NCBI GenBank assembly: GCA_011037195.1
Contig: JAAEAF010006777.1
Coordinates: 1-64,000 of the forward strand
Reading direction: 5' to 3'
From: Triatoma infestans
Taxonomy: Eukaryota > Arthropoda > Insecta > Hemiptera > Reduviidae
DNA: 64,000 bases
Below, piece after piece: positions 12,903-26,800 of the stretch. The notes beneath the pieces are model-generated. The model saw only the letters and a list, made by a program, of their open reading frames with translations. It was not told the origin of the DNA and searched no databases. Position 1 is the stretch's first letter. Every line of letters begins with the position of its first letter. A program made the translations under genes and the position numbers.

Positions 12903-13335
12903 CAGAGGTTCCCAACGGCGATCGAATAGAGACGATGAACAAATTATATAATTCAAGATTAGCAGAGAGAGTGCTTACAAATCCCAAAAATCCATCGCAG
13001 CCTATGAGAGTTCAATATCTAGTTATTTTAGCTGCGGCAAAATATGCTTCTGAGTAAAACTTAAAAGCACTGATTCCGTATACAAAGAAAAAAGAAATCA
13101 TTCGGACATACCCAGAAAATTCTTTCTTCGAATTCTGCGAAAAAATGTTTAAAAACCCACGAATCTGGCTCTTTTTTTTTGACAAATATATAAAATCAGA
13201 AATGAAAATATTTTCTTAGGAAACAAACCGTAAAATGTTCACTGATTTCCAGTTAACTGCCTTTTTAGGGAGATTTAGAATTAATGTCTGACAAATATTC
13301 ATTCCGAATTTTGTAAAGGTGGTTGATCCCGCTTA
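12903..13335 (+). pseudogene. Unidentified decayed coding region
   Basis: From an ATG at 12935 one frame runs to 13291 with only two internal stops (13055, 13217). The translation has protein-like composition (for example MRVQYLVILAAAKYASE and RTYPENSFFEFCEKMF). It can be extended upstream to an acceptor-like AG near 12915. I do not recognise the family. It could be the relic of a host gene, a transposon or an integrated viral gene. Related-looking coding sequence runs on the other strand at 13310-13620. Confidence 0.45.
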
Positions 13336-13620
13336 GTTACAACAATATCTGGATTGTATCCATGCAGCATGTATCTTTTCCATAATTCTGCTCTGTTTCC
13401 GATTTGCCCTAATCGTCGATTATACATCATAAGTATGTATAGATAAGATATGAAATCATTTATGTTACAGAATATTTAAAAAAAAAAAAAAAAATTTGAT
13501 CCTTCCGAATAATTTGCAAGCCCCTACCGAAAACAATTTCTGCGTCCATCACTGTATACATTCTGAGGATTTCTTCTTTGTACGTTCTTCTGGGTTTTAA
13601 TCCTGAATTTTGGCAATTTA
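13310..13620 (-). pseudogene. Unidentified coding-like fragment, opposite strand
   Basis: On the minus strand, 13310-13440 is open and reads MYNRRLGQIGNRAELWKRYM, then HGYNPDIVV. A further open piece lies at 13500-13620 (PRRTYKEEILRMYTVMDAEI), separated by a poly-A run. Composition is protein-like but no family is recognised. It may be the inverted second half of the relic at 12903. Confidence 0.35.
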
Positions 13621-14963
13621 AGCTTAAAACCGCGTTTTTGTATATGGATATATCTATGAAACATAAAAAAAAAATTTTTTTTTGAATCGATAATAAATAA
13701 GATTGGAAACCCCTGCTCTTGATCTTAAATTTTCGCTTAGCATTATTGAATCATAGTAGATTTTTATGAAATTATTTCTCCAATAATCTTCACATTTTTA
13801 TTTTTAAAAAAAAGCAAGGATCTTCTGGACGATGCTTATTCAAAAGGAATTCAATCTTGTATGAACAATATTATATTTCATTTAGAACCAAATTCAGCCT
13901 GTATTGTTTAAAAAGTCCAAGAAAAATAAATTATTAAATTTTATAGAAATCGTTTATTTGAGCAGTCAATTGTCTAACTATCCAAACACATAAATGGTAA
14001 TCAAGTGAAATATTTATGCAATCTTAATATTTAAAGTTAGGGTTATTAAAACGGGTCTCCTTAGTTCCTCTAAAAAATTTCCAATGCAATAAATACTTGG
14101 GATAAATAGAAAAACTTAACATGACGGATAAATTTGTAATGTTTAAAAATCTATTCCCTCTTATATCTTTGAATTGATTTTCTTACAAGTTGCTGTAACT
14201 AAAATATAAACAGATATTTTTAAATAGCATGATAAGACCCCCAAGGAAATGAAAACTTTTTTTGCAATTAGTTTAATGATTTTTTTTTTTTTGAGCAATT
14301 GCAAGAGATATGTAGTCAGCGCATGGTTTATACTTGGATGAAAAATAATGCGCAACTTAAATGCCTTTGACAACGCTATAGAAATTAACAAGAGGAAGAT
14401 TAAATTGATTTTCCATTATAATATATTATTTCTGCTTCATAATTAGCAAATTACTTTAGCTCTTGTTTAAAAGGAACCAAACACTAACACTAATTAGTAT
14501 TAATAGAACAATCTGGTTCCATATAACTAAATAAGAAAAGCTAAGTTATTTAATCAAAATCTAGTAAACAGTTCTTAAAAGGAATTCAGATATTCGAATT
14601 TTCAAAATATGGGAAAATGTTGTTCATACCCATTGAATAAACATCTTCCAATTAATTGTATTTAAAACAAAAAAAAATAACTTATGACAGAAATAAGGTT
14701 CTTTTTTCAATCATTTACATTTCGAAAAACGTTTAAATGAAATAATAACATTCACAAATCACATTTTTAGTTATTAATAAACTGGAAAAATTCACATTGT
14801 TTTTGCACTTTTTTTTTTTTTTTTTACGGAATTATAATTAAAAAATAAAAAATAAAAAAAAAAATATCACACATTTATTACAATGGTATCTGCAAGTTTA
14901 ACACGAAAAATTTACACATTTATAAAATAATCACTTTTTAACATATTATTTTTTTTTTACAAG
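13621..14963. other. Intergenic, nothing recognised
   Basis: Very AT-rich with long A and T runs (for example 14811-14825). Short frames only. Confidence 0.35.
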
Positions 14964-15041
14964 GTGTTAAATACAACATATTCGTACTTCAGTCTAACAA
15001 TTGCATGGAATTCTTTTTTTTTTGAAAGAAACGAAAAATAA
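14964..15041 (+). pseudogene. Duplicate terminal exon of the odorant receptor
   Basis: After a T-rich acceptor ending in AAG, the frame reads VLNTTYSYFSLTIAWNS, FFFERNEK, then TAA (25 codons). Exon 5 at 8814 reads VLNTTYSYFNLILAWASKNN, so the first nine residues are identical. No partner copies of exons 1-4 were found between 8877 and 14963. Either an alternative last exon of the same gene or the stump of a tandem duplicate. It lies tail-to-tail with transportin, perhaps inside its 3' UTR on the other strand. Confidence 0.7.
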
Positions 15042-15171
15042 AAGAAAAATTGAAATTCACTAAATACAGTTTTAGAAAATTGAAAACCAATTTTTTTATT
15101 TTTTCAAATGAGACTAATTAGAACGGTCACTAAAAGGAACTTTTATTACTTCAAGGAGAGGGTCAACTGAA

Positions 15172-15182
15172 TTTTTATTATT
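15172..15182 (-). terminator. Candidate poly(A) signal of transportin
   Basis: TTTATTATTAT on the plus strand gives AATAAA-type hexamers on the minus strand, about 480 bases after the stop. The 3' UTR between is full of A/T runs. Other TTTATT sites occur further down, so the choice is uncertain. Confidence 0.3.
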
Positions 15183-15656
15183 ATTAAATGTAAAATGGTT
15201 TCACAATATACTGAAATATGGTCCTAAACATGCATTAAAAATAATATATTAGATAAATAATAAGACATTTGAACTTCCAAAGATGTATTGCCAGTAATTC
15301 TTTTTTATATGCCAACTTTGTTTTACAAATGTATTTATATATATTTCTTTAATAAACCCCAACACCGAAGTGCAAAATGTCTCGGATATGTCTTTTTATG
15401 ACGGTCATTTTTTTTTAAAATAATTACGAGTTTTTCTTAAAAAAAAAAAAACGTTGGCAATAATGATTTTTTTTTTGCATTATCCGGCAAGCTTCTGATT
15501 TTTTTCTTCAGAAGATAACTTCCTTTTTTTCAACAAAAAAAAGACTTCTTTTTTTCCCCTCCGAAGGAAATTTTTTTTTTTTAATTTGAAAACCCCTAGA
15601 AATGCGCTGAGACTCAGTTTCATCCTGTAGCCGGCGCTCAACATATGTTCGTTCAT

Positions 15657-18347
15657 TCAGACGTTGTACATTGTAGAGAGCCTATCTTGAAGCTGCGTTG
15701 GAAATTGATCTATAAAACGTTTCCAATTTTCTTCACCTACTTGATTCTTGAAACCATGTAAGATTTTTGTAAATATTTCTTTTAAATCTTGTTTTGGATT
15801 CACCCAAGAAGCGACTGCATCACAAAAATATATGAAATCTTGGACAATACCACCAGGATTTACTGTAATCATTTGACACATACCACGAAAAGCAGAATCC
15901 TTTTCCTCATTATCACGTATATTTCTCAATGATATACACCATTGTCGGACAAATTGTTGCAACTGGGGTGCCACCTCATGCGGACATATATAACCAAGTC
16001 GGCCGATTGTTATTGCTGTATTTTCCAACAATGTTTTTGGAGTGTTTGGCCGGTTAATAATGAATATAAGGTGGGCTAGCGCTAATTCTACATATGGCCT
16101 TAACTCGTTACACTCTAACTTTATTGAAATTTCCCCAATTGCCCATGTAGCATTATTGCATACTGATATTAATTCTGGATTTAAATTTTGTCCCAATAAT
16201 GGTATAAAATCAGATATACAAGGATGTACATATTGAAAACAAGCTTTCGTTAGATCACCAAGCAGAGCAAATGAGCTCTGCCTAACTTCTGGCATTGGAT
16301 CTTGCATACATTGATAAAGTAATTGCATCATATTTGAATTCTGTACTAATTTATCAATTTGACCATTTAAACCTTCCGCTAGTCCAGATAATAGATCCAA
16401 TGCCACAATCATAAAATCTTTATCAGGCGCATCATACTGGTCTGGATTCTGAGTGTTGGCAATATGTTGATATAACGTACGTTCAATTAATGATATACAT
16501 CGTTTATATACTGGTTCACAATATGGTAGAAAACCGCTTTGCAAAGCTGTTGCTACACTAGATAAACATTCAAGAAGCGGAAAAAGATCCTTATCGTCAT
16601 CTTTAAGTATATTCCATTTGTGAATTAATGGCGGCATCAACAAATTGATATAATCAGGTTTATTCAAATGATGTCCAACTGAATCGGCTAGCGTTCCAAT
16701 AGCGTCATAGAGAATCAATAAATTCTTATGTTGATATTTGCTGAATGCAAATACAAGTGTTTCTAATATATATCCAAGGTATGGAACTAACTCTGTGCAT
16801 GCTTCTTCTTCTAACGTAGCAAATGCTGAACATGCTGCTTCTTGAACTCTCTTATTTGGATCAAGAATTCTTTTCAACAATTCAGTCATCAATGGTTTCA
16901 AATATAGTTCATGAGGTTGACTTACTACCCAATGTGCATATCTAGAGAGTGTCCAACATGTAATTGCTCTTACTAATGCTTTTTTATCAGAAAGACATCC
17001 AATAAGACAAGGAATCAGTTCTCTTAGATGTGGTATCATGCCTTGAATACACCCTTCGGCAATAGCACCTAGCGCCAGGATACCCGATTCTTTTGCATCC
17101 CAATCGGAATGGAAAAGCCTATCTTTTAAAATTGGAACAAGTACTGGTAGAAGATCGTCCCTAAAGACATTGGCCATTACATCCAGGGCTGCAGCGCTGC
17201 ACTTTCTCAGGTTCCAATCCGAGAGAGATGAATCATCATCATCATCCCCACCATCTTGATCTTCATCATGCTCAGCACCAGTGACGTCTGATTCGTTTTC
17301 ACTGGAATGTTTCACAGTGTGTAACCTCAGCCTAGGAAATCTTGGTCTAATATCTTCATCTCTATCTGGCACAGTTTCATCTTCCTCGATATCTCCCTTA
17401 AGAAGAATTATATCGATATCCGAATATTTCATTCCTTTCACGAGAATTGGTACAAGAATGGATAGATGCGGAGTCAAAGCTTCTTTACAAATATGCTGAT
17501 CCGCCAATGATAGCCAAAATTCACAAGCTTCTAAAGCCACTCCTTCATCAGTGTCTTGAGTTCTGGTCAACATGTATTCTATAATGTCATGCATATGAGG
17601 TATCAACCTGTCCATATGCACATCTAGCAACATTACAAGTGCTCGACAAACATTTTTACGAACTTCTGGTTCATTGTCCGTAGCTAAGCTAAACAGTCCT
17701 TCAATAAACTGGTCTATATAAATCATTAAAGAATTCGTCCTATTAATGATGAACTGATTCACACATCCTATGGCATGTGAACGTATTTTACTGCTGGAAT
17801 GTCCAAAAAAATGAATAAATCTGGGGATTAAAATATTGAGAGCCCCACTAAGGGCTTCTGAATCTAACAACTCTGCAGAATCTTCACAAATTTTTTGTAA
17901 AGCTCCAAAAGCACCTTCGCAAACATTGTAATCTTGTGAATCTAACATTGTACAGAGAGCTGGCAACAATTCTGGCCAAGTGGTGAGCTCACCCTTGGAA
18001 GTAATAGTCGTAATAAGTATGCCAACTGTTGCTCTTATCAAAGGCGAAGGGTCACCAACAGCTGCTAGACAGGACGATTTTATAAATTCCATAACATCTC
18101 GCCTTATGGTTTCAAAATGGGCTTTTATATTATTTTTTAGTATAAGGCCACTTAAGGATCTTGTTGGTTCATCTTCGGTAGTCACTTTAGTAAGAACAAA
18201 TATAAGGTAATTATTAAAGTCCGGGTAATTATTTAATTCTTCTAATTTTTGTTGTACGGCCCTCTGAGTTGTTGTATCTGTAGATTGAGATTCCCTCAGA
18301 AGTTGTAGAATTTGCTGGAGACCTTCTTGTTGGGGTTGCCACTCCAT
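15657..18347 (-). CDS. TNPO1: Transportin-1 (karyopherin beta-2), 896 aa
   Basis: Nuclear import receptor that carries PY-NLS cargoes such as hnRNP proteins through the pore and releases them on RanGTP binding. The whole length matches the animal transportin-1 family (about 890-900 residues): N-terminal [10 protein letters not shown] and [15 protein letters not shown] blocks, HEAT repeats throughout, [12 protein letters not shown] followed by the acidic H8 loop (about residues 316-376, very Asp/Glu-rich), and the C-terminal cargo-binding arch with [15 protein letters not shown] and [20 protein letters not shown]. The end, LSTMYNV then TGA, is also family-like. The frame is continuous with no intron, unlike most animal orthologues that I know, and all blocks are intact, so it looks functional. 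The start Met precedes the first conserved block by only a few residues. Confidence 0.97.
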   Translation of the reverse strand: MEWQPQQEGLQQILQLLRESQSTDTTTQRAVQQKLEELNNYPDFNNYLIFVLTKVTTEDEPTRSLSGLILKNNIKAHFETIRRDVMEFIKSSCLAAVGDPSPLIRATVGILITTITSKGELTTWPELLPALCTMLDSQDYNVCEGAFGALQKICEDSAELLDSEALSGALNILIPRFIHFFGHSSSKIRSHAIGCVNQFIINRTNSLMIYIDQFIEGLFSLATDNEPEVRKNVCRALVMLLDVHMDRLIPHMHDIIEYMLTRTQDTDEGVALEACEFWLSLADQHICKEALTPHLSILVPILVKGMKYSDIDIILLKGDIEEDETVPDRDEDIRPRFPRLRLHTVKHSSENESDVTGAEHDEDQDGGDDDDDSSLSDWNLRKCSAAALDVMANVFRDDLLPVLVPILKDRLFHSDWDAKESGILALGAIAEGCIQGMIPHLRELIPCLIGCLSDKKALVRAITCWTLSRYAHWVVSQPHELYLKPLMTELLKRILDPNKRVQEAACSAFATLEEEACTELVPYLGYILETLVFAFSKYQHKNLLILYDAIGTLADSVGHHLNKPDYINLLMPPLIHKWNILKDDDKDLFPLLECLSSVATALQSGFLPYCEPVYKRCISLIERTLYQHIANTQNPDQYDAPDKDFMIVALDLLSGLAEGLNGQIDKLVQNSNMMQLLYQCMQDPMPEVRQSSFALLGDLTKACFQYVHPCISDFIPLLGQNLNPELISVCNNATWAIGEISIKLECNELRPYVELALAHLIFIINRPNTPKTLLENTAITIGRLGYICPHEVAPQLQQFVRQWCISLRNIRDNEEKDSAFRGMCQMITVNPGGIVQDFIYFCDAVASWVNPKQDLKEIFTKILHGFKNQVGEENWKRFIDQFPTQLQDRLSTMYNV

Positions 18348-20868
18348 TTTCTATTATTATAAGCAATCACTTTCTAAACACCAACCAGTCAGCAACCACT
18401 TCGCCAAAATTTTAGATGATAGGTGACAACTAATATCCCTAAAAAACAAAACACATCATTCTGATGTATGTTTTATGGATAACAATTGTTTAAGCTAAAT
18501 AAAACAAACATTAAACTATTATCAAGAAAAACAAAGCAAACATACTTAGGAAACAAGCAAATTAAATAGCACCCTCAAAGATAAAGTCACGATATGAAGA
18601 GGAACAGAAAATCAAGAATAAAAGAGAATAACAACTTTTTATAAAAAATAATCGGTTCTTAAGTATTATTCTTGCAACAAACAGTAAATTAATTTTCAAA
18701 AGAAATCAATCTCTTTTAAAGAACAATAATTTCGTTAATTTATCTAAATTAAGATATGAAAATCTGAATTATGAAATTACATTGTTAAAACCAACTGAAT
18801 CAACGTTAAAATCATAACGGTCTCTATTTACTACTATATTAAGTCTCTTTTGACTGTTAATATAAAAAGCAAGTTTTTCATAATCATTCTCTGTAACGGT
18901 TATTTGTTATCCTCCAAATAAAACATTTCTCTAACTAGTTGTTTTACTTACTGAGAAAACGAGTGATCTATAATATCAATATAAAACTCACATCAACAGT
19001 ATCCTGGATAAAACTCTATTAAAAAAAACTGTTTACTAAAATTATTGGATTAAGATTTTGTAAAAACACGATTACAGATCAAAATGTTCCTCGTGTTTCT
19101 AACTGCTAACATAATAATAAAAGTAATAAATAAATTTCAAATCACAGAAAAACTGAATCAAATAATAAAAATACTTTTCTTAACATCACAATACCAAATG
19201 ATTTCTCTCCTTAACAAACGCTTCAAGTATAACCAATATCACCTGTACTATGCTCATGTCATATGTTAATTTCTTCAAGAATGCATTAAAAAAATATATA
19301 TTTGATAACCAAAATAATGAATTTTTCAAAAAAAAAAAATACACTAACATTGCTACATTGCAGTATAATGACCAATCTTATCTGTTCCTTTATTAGTTTA
19401 ATTGAGGTGCTTCCTTTGAAATTAACATTTTGATACCAATCAATTTCTAAAACTTGCTTTTTAAATTTTGTAATAATTGTTTTTTTGAACTTAAAACTAT
19501 TTCATCCATTATTAAGTGGAACTTAATGTTTCAGTAGTATGTTTACCGTATTTAAAACGAAATCCTTAGTTCTTTTTAAAAAAAGAGAAGTGTTTCAAAT
19601 ATTTCTATGACGAATGGTTTAAAATTTTCTTTATCAACCATAACAAGATGTTGCAAAAATGACCTTGTAAATTACTCCCAGATTTTTAATATCAGTGTTA
19701 AAGTCAATTACAGAATCATGAATAAAAAGAGAGCATTGTTTCTACGAAGAATGTGAAAATAGCATAATTTAACGAAATCTATTATTCCAAGTTGATTTTC
19801 ATGCAAACACGGTAAAATATGATAATAAGTCGGATTGTTAAAATTAATATAATAACATAAATTCTTACTTTCTTGTGGTTCCAAAAGCGTTATAAACCAA
19901 TTTCTACATGTAAAAAACTTTTTCTTAAAAATGAAATCACTAAGAAATTGTATACCGAGAATTTAAAATCTAGTAAGCTCTTACCAATTGAAGTACTCAT
20001 CCATGGGCGCCGGTTACCTTCCACAGATACAGGTTATCTAGGTAGTGAGTATGCATTGGAAGTAGGAAGCCGCTTAATAAGTGGACACAAAAATGAAAAA
20101 AATAACAGCAATAAATATCTTAACTTTCCATAAAAATTTTAACCACAATGATAATTACTATCATGGAGAATATCTCAAAAATTATCAAATATAATGTGGT
20201 CGACATTGTGCATTTGATCGATTTTCGTCTACGATAATTAAATCATGGGGAGGATATAATTTATATTTCAAATTTTAAATTTTTTTCAATAACATGGTAA
20301 AAAAAATAAAGTTGATTACTTTTCCTACCTTATCAGGGAAGGACAACTGTAACACAATGTAACATTAAACAGAATTGCACATACAATTTAAGAATAAGAT
20401 GAATGATCTAAATATTTCATGGTATTATATATATATATCATTTCAATCATTTTCATTAGCCTATATTGGTTTAAAATAATAATATAATGGTTCTTTTGTT
20501 TATTCTTCCTCTAAAGTTAAACATTCGACTTTCTGAAGAATGTTCAAATAGGGCATTAAGATTCATTAATGAAGCCTATACAAGCAAATCGTTCCAAATA
20601 CTTTATTAAAATTTCATTTAATTTGCATGATCAACTCCTGTAACTTTTAATACTAAACGATGTTAACAACATAAATTAATTACGGTATAGACATCATATT
20701 TTAACCTCCAAATGGTTACTACAGAGGCATTATTATATAGTGTGGTAAACTAGCTAATGAATACAAGAGATATTGATAACAGAATATAGTTTGCTTGTAT
20801 GGCTTTAAAATATGCTATAAATGTTAAATTGTTGATCATAACTTGTGTTTTGTTAAAAGTTATTAACA
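18348..20868. other. Region between transportin and the ZAD gene
   Basis: Divergent promoter interval for the minus-strand transportin and plus-strand ZAD gene. AT-rich; no repeat family or coding exon could be assigned. The frame at 19873-20133 (86 codons) has no recognised motif. Confidence 0.35.
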
Positions 20869-23800
20869 ATGACTGATGTTGACTATCTTCCTCAAAAATG
20901 TATCTGCAGACTTTGCGCTAAGCATGAACTTTGTACGGATATTTTTAGTGCTGTTGGAATGAGAGAACTTTTATTGTTAAAAATCAACACCTGTCTTCCC
21001 ATACAGGTAAATTCCAAATAAAGTTAATCTCCTGATTGTTACTTATATCTTTGTAATCTTGAGAGGATTCTTAAACTTTTGTTTACTTAATCATTGTTTC
21101 CGAGTATGGTTTGATTTAACACTCAGCAGCATTAATAACTTAATGAAGTAACGAGTTAGTACTGCAAATCATTGTTGTAAACCATTAATTGTACTTTCCG
21201 AACCTTCTTTTTTATAGTATTAAGTGAACTTTTGTGTGATGGTTATTCTTGATGCAAATTTTGCCAATAACAAAGCAGTTAAGGCTGCCTATGGCCTTGA
21301 GCTAATGCCAAGAAAAAAAAAGAATACAAGAGAACAAAAAGAATAGAAAAATTTTTACTATTTCCAAAAAGCTCATTATTTTTTATTTTATAAACTTCAT
21401 AATGCTATATGAGTCAAGTTAAAACTAATTGGAGCAGCTCGGTGGGGCTTTGGAATAGGCCTTCCCACTAATGCTTGAATATTTGAAGATAATATTTGTC
21501 CTTGACCAATGAAATTTTTCTATTTTTGTTGCAAAAATCATGCCTTACAAATGTTGCTAATTTTTCATTAAAGTGTTTTTATTTAGGTGCATAAGGGTGA
21601 TAATTTAACCAAAGGTGTTTGCCCTTCATGTATACTGAAGTTAAATACGGCATATGAACTTATAACCACATGTGTTTTAGTACAATCAAAATTAGAAGAA
21701 GTAAACAAGAGGGTAGTAAATGGAAGTAGCGTAAGTGCAATTTTTTTTTTTTAATATTATTTGCTTTTCACAAGAATGTTTTGTGAGTTTCTTTATTTTT
21801 GTAGATTTGATATGCGTTATTTAAATTGGTTGCCAAGGGTTATGTGTTATTACCCTTTAAGAGAGATTTATACATTTCAAATCTTTGTAATTCCTTCCAT
21901 GATACAAAGTTGAATAATAATAATAGTGTTTATTTAATAGTAAATACATATATATCGCTTAATAATTAAAAAAAAAAGAAAAAACACAACATGCAAGATT
22001 ATTCTCTGGCTGATGAGTTGTATATTCCTACTTATTTCTGAAAAAACAACAAAAGATTCAAACAATACAAAATAAATAAAATATATACAATATACGGATA
22101 ATAAAAAATACATATATAAATAAAAAATAAAACCTTTTTTATAATAATTAATTTCATTAACTAAAAATTGCCTGTACAAGAGAGACTCTTTCAAGTATTT
22201 ACAAAGGATATTCCAATTTTCCCCATTCAGATATCTGCAGAGTTCCAATTCATTAAGAACCTTCTTACTGAAATATTTTAATCTGTAGCCAGATAAGACT
22301 GGGCAACTACATATGAAATGAATAACATCCTCTACTTGTTTCAAGTTACATAACTGAGGTATATAATTCACTGGTATATAATTCAAATTTAATGTTTCCG
22401 TCCGTACTTTTAAAATTAATTTAATTTCATTTAAACTTCTATTCTTTAAATAACTGCAGTTATAATTTAATTTTGGGTAGATTTTATGATGTGCTCCTGC
22501 TAATGACTTAACTTCTGCATTTACTTTACACTCATTTTCTAGTTAATTTAATATTGTATTTAATTTCCCCTTCCACGATTCCAAAGGATTAGAACTAAAA
22601 TCTTCCAACTGCAATTGAAATTTTTCACCTAAATTTTTCCAAATATTGAACTAAAGTAATTTTCTGAAATGACATATGAAGGTTCTGGTAACTTACCGTC
22701 TTGCAATGTAAGATCTTTCATTATATTGTTAAAGTGCAATCTTAAGGTGTAAATGTACACATCATTTATTTCTAAGATACGAAGTTATTTCTCACCGCAG
22801 TGCATACTGATATTATTATTGTTAATGGGTGCCCGAAGGCGTGGGTCTTAAGCCTAGAGGCTCTTATCGCCCATACAATAAAAAAGAACTCACTCTTCCT
22901 CCAGTAGTCTACCGGTCTAAATGCAATATGTCATAGTACATCGTTTCTCTGACTCCCTCGTTACAATTCTGACACAATGGATTGGACATGCTGCTATTTT
23001 GAGTAAATGTCTGGACACGGTTAAGGGTGGTCGGTCAGTCAAATAAGTCAATACACCTACCACGACTCTCAATTTTATCCTACTCAGGGAGAGAAGACAC
23101 TTCAAGTTCCCCTACGCCTTAAACCATTTCTAATTTTTTTTAGACTGGAGACACCCCTCTTTCTCTCCAATTCCATTTTCCTCCACTGTTTACCTTCTCA
23201 GTCGCACGATTTTACTTAGTGACGGCTTCTGCTGGCTCGGGAGCACAAAACGGTAATAGATCCCACGTTTGCCAGCTTATCGCCATGTCATTGCTCTCTA
23301 TATCTGCGTGATCGGCTACCTAGAAGAGGTCCACCTCGCAGTGCCAAAAAATTTTCTTTGCTTTCCTTTAAATATACCTAATACGGGGGCTCAAATACAA
23401 TTTATTGTTGATGAGGACCCCACGATATTAACCTCACTACACAAACGCAAGTCCTTGCCGAAAAGCCTAGTCTTCCTGAGCCCTTCTAATTTTCTCGTAT
23501 AAAATAAATCTACAGAACTCTTATCCGGATTTAGGACAAGTCATGCTTGCTCACTACTTTTCTATATGCCTGTGCCGACTGTATTAGGTCAGTTACCACA
23601 CTCAGGTTCTTACTTACTGGTGATAAGCACCAGTCCGTCAACCGAATAAATCTGCAAATAGAATCCTCTACAATTCCTCTACACCAGAGGGTGGGGATAC
23701 GCACCCTTCTTAAGAAAATCCCCTACCTACTTTCATCTTCCTTTCCGTCTCTCTCAGCCGAGAATAAACAATTCTCGATGTCAGAAGTCTTGGCTATCCA

Positions 23801-26800
23801 TCTCACAAAAGTAGTACCTCCCTACATTTCTAATAGCTTTCTTATTTTGTCATGAATCACGCTATCGAAGGCCTCCTCTCATAGCAAACTCCTTAGATAC
23901 CTTTGACTGGTAATCCTTTCCTACTAGGTTGTGCAAAGCCGTGCAAAACTCCAAGATATTAACCTCACTACACAAACGCAAGTCCTTGCCGAAGAGCCTA
24001 GTCTTCCTGAGCCCTTCTAATTTCCTCGTAGAAATAAATCTGCAGAACTCTTGTCCGGATTTAGGACAAGTCATGCATCCTCAGTAGTTTTCTTTGTGCC
24101 CGTGCCGACTGTATTAGGTAAGTTACTTACTGGTGAGAAGCACCAGTCCGTCAACCGAATAAATCTGCAAATAGAATCCTCTACGATTCATCTCACACAA
24201 GATATAATCTGCAATGAGACACCAGAGGCCGGGGAGCCCGTTGATTACAAAGGAGAGTACTCTTTCACAATCCTCTATTAAATACAGATTAACCAGCCTC
24301 TCCAAATCCAATTTCTCAGGTTTTGGAATGAATGCATTTTTGAGATTTTCCAAATATGGAGGATACAGCCTGACAAAGAATTCTCCGTCATTACATCTAA
24401 TCATGTATTTCCAAGCATGTTTCAACTATCTTGCTGAGGACTGGATGGACCGAAAGGTCCATGTTTCTTCCCAAATTTTTCTCATTATATGGCAGTGTCT
24501 GGTCAACATTATCCTCAACACCTCGTCATACTTGTGGGTAATCTATCCATTGGTCTGTCTTCTACTTTCCCCACTCTCACCTAATACTTAAACACCCTGT
24601 TCTCCCGTTCACTTTCTTGGCTCTCGCGGAAATTCATTTTCTTCTCCCTTTTTCTCTTCTGGATCTCCCTCTTGTATTCACTTTTTGCTAATTTGAACTG
24701 CTCTCAGTCCCCATTACTATCCCTCTTTACAACCACCATTGGACCCTCCTGTTCGTTACTTTTTACTCAGGATATAAACTTGCATAATCCACTACTATTA
24801 AACTATTAATCGTATCTACCTTGTGATCTAGGTCCTCTCCCTCAAAGAATGAAGTGCCTAGACTAGCTCTGCAAGCCGTTAGGATCTTGGTGATTTTGTT
24901 TCGTTTGTGACTTTGTTTGTTAATAGCACATTTTGCGAATAAGCATCAGCAGTTACATGTTCTCTTTTTGCACCACTCTACTAGATGCTTCTTACCCTCG
25001 CCCTGAGTTCCTCGTCTGAATCACAAGCCAGCTAGCTAAAGCGATATAGCACCACTATGCCCCACGCTTCTCCTATCTTGATCGAAACTAGTCATTCTCT
25101 AAAACAAAACTTTCATCATTGAGGGCTCAATACTTCTAGACACTAGAACCCAAGTTCTAGGCCAATCAACTCCGTAATCATAAAATACTCTCAGTCTATT
25201 CCATCCCAGCCAACAATGTGGCCTCGGTTGGTATATGGCTTCTGGATTAATCTAACCATCAAGGCCCTATGACTTCGGCCATCTACACCGTAACCTGCCT
25301 ACTCCCGTGTATATTACATTGAAAAACCCGCAAGGTTGTAGGATGGGGCATATGCATTGGTATTGTGCAAGCTGATTCCTGTTTAAGTTCTATGACCTAT
25401 TTGGGGTACGGGAACTCAAATTCGGGCGCAAGGTATTGTAAGAATACCTCGTAACAATTACGCGATTTCTAGTAGGCCATAATTAAGTAATTTCTTTTCT
25501 TTCCTTAGATGTTTAAAGAAGATAGACAAAATGGTTTACTAGTCTTTTTCACTCTTTAATTCAGTTAAGATACAAATTTAATTCGTATGCAGTACAATTA
25601 TTAAATTAGAGGTAAGCTTACCGTTATGATATACATAGATATTGACTCATTTATAACACTGCTTTCTCGTATGTGGCCACAAATTTATTTTAGAATAATT
25701 CTGTTTACTTAACTCTATTTCACAGTGACTATTACACCTCGCTGCGCGGTACGGAATGCGGAAAACCAACTTCTTATACGGGAACAAATTTAGTTCATGG
25801 CAAACAACATATACGGAGTAACTCCACTTGTGAACGGAAAAGCCTAGACTGACTCATTCATTATTATTTTATGGAATATTTTCCCATATAGTTCAAAGTC
25901 CCTTTTTATAGTTCCTACCACGCCAAGCCCCTGGCCAATTCCTCAGCGTATAAGTCGCTATCTGCATCCACCCCAGTACCCAAATAGACGCTCAAAGTTA
26001 GAACCTGTTTTCAAATCTAGTCGGATTGTGAAAGCCTGACTAGAAAGCCATCAGTTGAACTCTGGTGTGTCGTGGCGTTGTTGTTATTGGGTGAAGGGTT
26101 ATGTATTATTATGCTTCAAATGAGGTTTATACATTATAAATCTTTATTGTTCTTCCATGATACAAATTTTGATTCTTACTGCAGTACCCACTGATATTTA
26201 CTGTTAATAATGCTTTACACGACAACATGAAAGGAATTCTTGTACTGACAATATAGAAATTCTCAGAACCTGTGGGATGAATTACACCTATGGGAACAAA
26301 TATCGAATTCAAGTTTTTTCATATTTACTATATTTCAGCAAGAAGAAGTAACCAGTAGTGTGACGAAGCCTTTATCTCCATCAGCTGCTGAATCCAAAGG
26401 TCCAATCATAGTGCTACCATTAACCGTTGATAATGTTGCCGAGTTTAACAAATTGAGCGCTGGTAATTCATTTTTACATTATTGTTACAAAAAAATGAAA
26501 TAAATGTGTTTATTTAGTGTTCGCGAAGTTTATATAATCGTATGAAGGGAAAGCTGACCTACTACCTCCTGGGAGATCTTAGATTAACTGTTTGCATTTA
26601 AGTTTAATAACGTGAACGAACTTCATATATCCAAGTGTTTTGGTTTTCTTAACTTTTTCAGGATAAATCGGTTGGCATCTTCTCAAGTTTTGCTCCCAAG
26701 AATAATGCTAAATATGGCTTCCTGTTGCTTCAAGAGGAGGACCTTTTCTGTAAGCGAACGGGGCCGATTACATTCTCTTTTTTTTTTGGTTCTTATCTAG

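Noticed and set aside
16042..18210. Plus-strand frames at 16042, 17281 and 17980
   Set aside because: Shadows of transportin on the other strand.
19873..20133. 86-codon frame upstream of the ZAD gene
   Set aside because: No recognised domain, no supporting splice structure; it may overlap an untranslated region.
21934..22386. A 150-codon minus-strand frame with a hydrophobic half that looks like a membrane protein
   Set aside because: Its N-terminal part is the C..C..H..CP end of a LINE and the hydrophobic part is translated AT-rich tail.
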